Below, piece after piece: positions 61,738 through 64,000 of a DNA stretch of 64,000 bases; position 1 is the stretch's first letter; every line of letters starts with the position of its first letter. The notes below the pieces were generated by a model. The model had not been told where the DNA came from. It saw only the letters and a list, made by a program, of their open reading frames with translations, and ran no database searches. Position numbers and translations under genes: made by a program. This stretch comes from Paramecium pentaurelia (lineage: Eukaryota; Ciliophora; Oligohymenophorea; Peniculida; Parameciidae), in assembly GCA_905183005.1 (NCBI GenBank), contig CAJJDO010000058.1:375706-439705 (forward strand). Reading direction: 5' to 3'.

Positions 61738-63319
61738 ATGGGAATTCCATAACCAAAACAAACTCAATCTCAACTTTTTGAAGAAACCCTTAAATAATTC
61801 GACATAATAGACAAATAATCTACTTACGTATTATTTCAGAATAAAACTACAATGCAAAAATTAGAATTTTGGACATTTAAGTATCATGATGAAGACTCTT
61901 TCAAAAAGGCAGTATAAGAACTGATTCCAATTAAATCATGTTAAACTTTGCTTTAAATTGTTAAATAAAATACAGTGTCTCATGATGAATTTTGTTCTAC
62001 TTTCTATGAACTTCAAATACTTGTTGAACATCCAATCTAAAGTTTTGGAGAATACCTACAAAATAGAGGACAATAAGATTACTCATCAAAAGAGCTGTAT
62101 CATTTGATAGATTGTGTAGTATTTGCATAATTAAATCTTGATAAAAAACAATATATAGGATTCAATAATTTATGGCAAGGTGAAAATGATGTCTGGAAAT
62201 TGAGAAGTTTTGATAATACCTATCGACCTATCGATTTTTGGGGAAAACAAATACCTCATTTATATCCAGCACCAGAAGAACTCAAATTAAATCCATTACT
62301 TAAATATTCACTTGAAAAAGCAACCATTTTCACCTTTGGTATGCTCCTTCTTCATGTTGCATTAGGTATTTAATTAATTTAAATAAGTATAGCCAAATCT
62401 TGTGACTCTATTTATTAAAATAATACTATAGATTAATAAAAAATGATAACTAGAATTGCTGAATTCTACAAAATATATCCTACCACTTTAGCAGATATTA
62501 TATCTAATATGCTATAATTGGATCCAAATCAAAGATACAATTATTAAGATATCCATTATAGATTGAAAGAGGCTTAATAATGTAAGATAACTGATAGCAC
62601 TAACTTACTCTTAAAAATGCCTTAACATATAAATAGCTAATCTAAAATCTAAGGAAATCCTTATAAATCTCCTGTAGAAACTTAAAGATTAATGAACATT
62701 CCACTATATCCTGAATAATTATTTATAAATTCTTAATTGATACCTGGAAATAATAGTTTACCAAATTATGGTAATTCTTTATAATCAAATAATGAATAAT
62801 TGATATAGACATCTAAGCAATAATAGCTAGAACAACCTTAAACTATAATACAAAATCAATAATCATCCCCTTATAATAGTAGAATTAAATAAGATAAAAT
62901 ATCATTTGTTGATGGAAGATACTATGAGGGAGAAATTATGAATGAATAAATGCATGGTTAAGGTGTTCTTTATTATTCTGATTCTACAATTGAATATGAT
63001 GGTTAATTTTTAAATGGTTAATTTCATGGTTTTGGAGTACAATACAATAATAATCCTGATATAATGGATGCTTTCCTTAATATTAATGAATTTCCTGGTA
63101 TTTTTAATAATTGGGTAAAATATGAAGGTGATTTCTATTTAAATAAGTATTTTCCTTATTAGTATTAGAAAACATGGAATTGGAAGTATTATATTCTCTA
63201 ATGGTGATTTTTATATTGGTGGATTTCAAAAAGATTATATGGAAGGAAGAGGTACTTACACTTAAAAATATGGATAAACATATATTGGTTTTTGGGAAGG
63301 TAATAAACTAAAATATTGA
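61738..63319 (+). CDS. Degenerate protein kinase domain with MORN repeats
   Basis: Two exons (intron 63147-63168, 22 nt) give 519 residues. Residues about 60-285 look like a protein kinase: a late-lobe TFGMLLLHVALG (normally DVWSFG) and MLQLDPNQRYNYQDI (subdomain XI Arg) are recognisable. No VAIK lysine, HRD or DFG motif is present, so it is a likely pseudokinase. A Gln/Asn/Ser linker follows, then MORN repeats (YYEGEIMNEQMHGQGVLYY, EYDGQFLNGQFHGFGVQY, FYIGGFQKDYMEGRGTY), which usually bind membranes or organise the cortex. A CSN4-like gene starts 25 bp later on the same strand. Confidence 0.75.
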
Positions 63320-63343
63320 TTCATTATTTATTTTTTTTTACAT

Positions 63344-63999
63344 ATGTAAATTGAGGAGTCTTATTAAGAAGCAAGATAGATTTTAAGTTAGAATTTAGAA
63401 AAAGGTCGAGGCAAATTAAACCCAGAAGAAAAATAAAAATGTGATATTGCATAGGCTATCATATATGAACATGATCAAAAAAGATTATAGGCTGCTTCCA
63501 TCTTCTATAATCTGAGTTAAAGGAATCCAGAATACTTTTAAAGAGCTATCATTAATGGATTGGCTGCTCCTGCTTCTGCAAAGAGATAAGCACTTCTTAT
63601 TACAATATATAGGGATAGTCGATGTTAAAAGTCAAAATGGCTTCCATTCATAAGATCAAAGTATTTTGATTATATCTTATTGATTATAGTGTACAATAAG
63701 ATTTATTAAAGTGGAATGATATTGAAAACTTTGCAAGGGAAACTAAAATAAATCCAAGTTTATTTTGTGAACATATCATTACAGCTATAAGTCGATTTTA
63801 TAGTAATATCTCTATTTAGAAATTGGGTCAATATTGTAAATTAAAGGAGGATTAAGCCTATGAACTTTTAGAGAACATGATTATTAGTGAGAGATTACAA
63901 GCATAAATAGATCAATAATAAGGATATATCTAATTTTAACATAAAGAATAATGTACAATTGAAGAATTCTGTACAAATTTATATAGTTTATGCCAATGA
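63344..63999 (+). CDS. Short CSN4-like PCI-domain protein (COP9 signalosome subunit 4)
   Basis: Two exons (29-nt intron, complement-free, 63651-63679) give 208 residues, TGA 63997-63999. KRQALLITIYRDSRCQKSKW matches the CSN4 segment around TLFKDERCQ. The PCI winged helix follows: LFCEHIITAISRFYSNISIQ, KLGQYCKLKEDQAYELLENM with IISERLQAQID after it, and the ending EEFCTNLYSLCQ. CSN4 is a scaffold of the deneddylating COP9 signalosome. Typical CSN4 has about 400 residues; the N-terminal half (TPR-like helices) is absent here, and the MORN gene stops only 24 bp upstream. So this is either a genuinely short subunit or a 5'-lost copy. Confidence 0.75.
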
Positions 64000-64000
64000 A

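Overview
The window looks like a ciliate macronuclear chromosome, almost certainly Paramecium. TAA and TAG occur freely inside conserved proteins at glutamine positions and TGA is the only stop (genetic code 6). The DNA is very A+T-rich, genes are packed a few tens to a few hundred bases apart on both strands, and introns are tiny. I could place 50 of them, all 20-30 nt, GT...AG. Standard-code ORF calls therefore break up nearly every gene. The models below were built by reading TAA/TAG as Gln and checking that exon lengths sum to whole codons.

Layout. 1-8.8 kb: a coiled-coil/poly-Q gene (partial), three tandem RING-like zinc-binding genes, a WD40 gene, cap-binding protein NCBP2, a small unknown gene and mitochondrial succinate dehydrogenase iron-sulfur subunit. 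8.8-13.2 kb: WDR70 homologue plus a near-identical truncated second copy joined through one N. 13.5-31.4 kb: membrane RING-H2 ligase, armadillo protein, coiled-coil/EF-hand protein, a large protein joining a selenoprotein-W-like (Rdx) fold to WD40 repeats, a membrane protein, a decayed PHD-finger pseudogene, SEC61 gamma, a cyclin, and proteasome ATPase RPT6. 31.5-46 kb: Rab pseudogene, HMG-box protein, membrane hybrid histidine kinase, exportin-like protein, cyclic-nucleotide-binding protein, coiled-coil protein and a secreted/membrane protein.

46.7-52.7 kb is an inverted, near-identical version of the WDR70 arm. It holds three overlapping truncated WDR70 copies separated by single Ns and a roughly 600-bp gene-containing segment that is absent from the left arm. 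53-64 kb: RUVBL2 (reptin), a strictosidine-synthase-like protein, a small low-complexity protein, a TRAF-type zinc-finger gene with broken frame, an ATXR3/SDG2-type SET-domain methyltransferase that is head-to-head (23 bp) with a degenerate-kinase/MORN protein, and a short CSN4-like PCI protein.

There is no operon logic; most genes are housekeeping or chromatin/signalling genes arranged independently. The most notable structures are the inverted WDR70 arms with their N-joined copies, the arm-specific inserted gene, the Rdx-WD40 fusion, the pseudogenes, and the intron length distribution. I saw no tRNA, rRNA, CRISPR array, telomeric repeat or virus-like gene.
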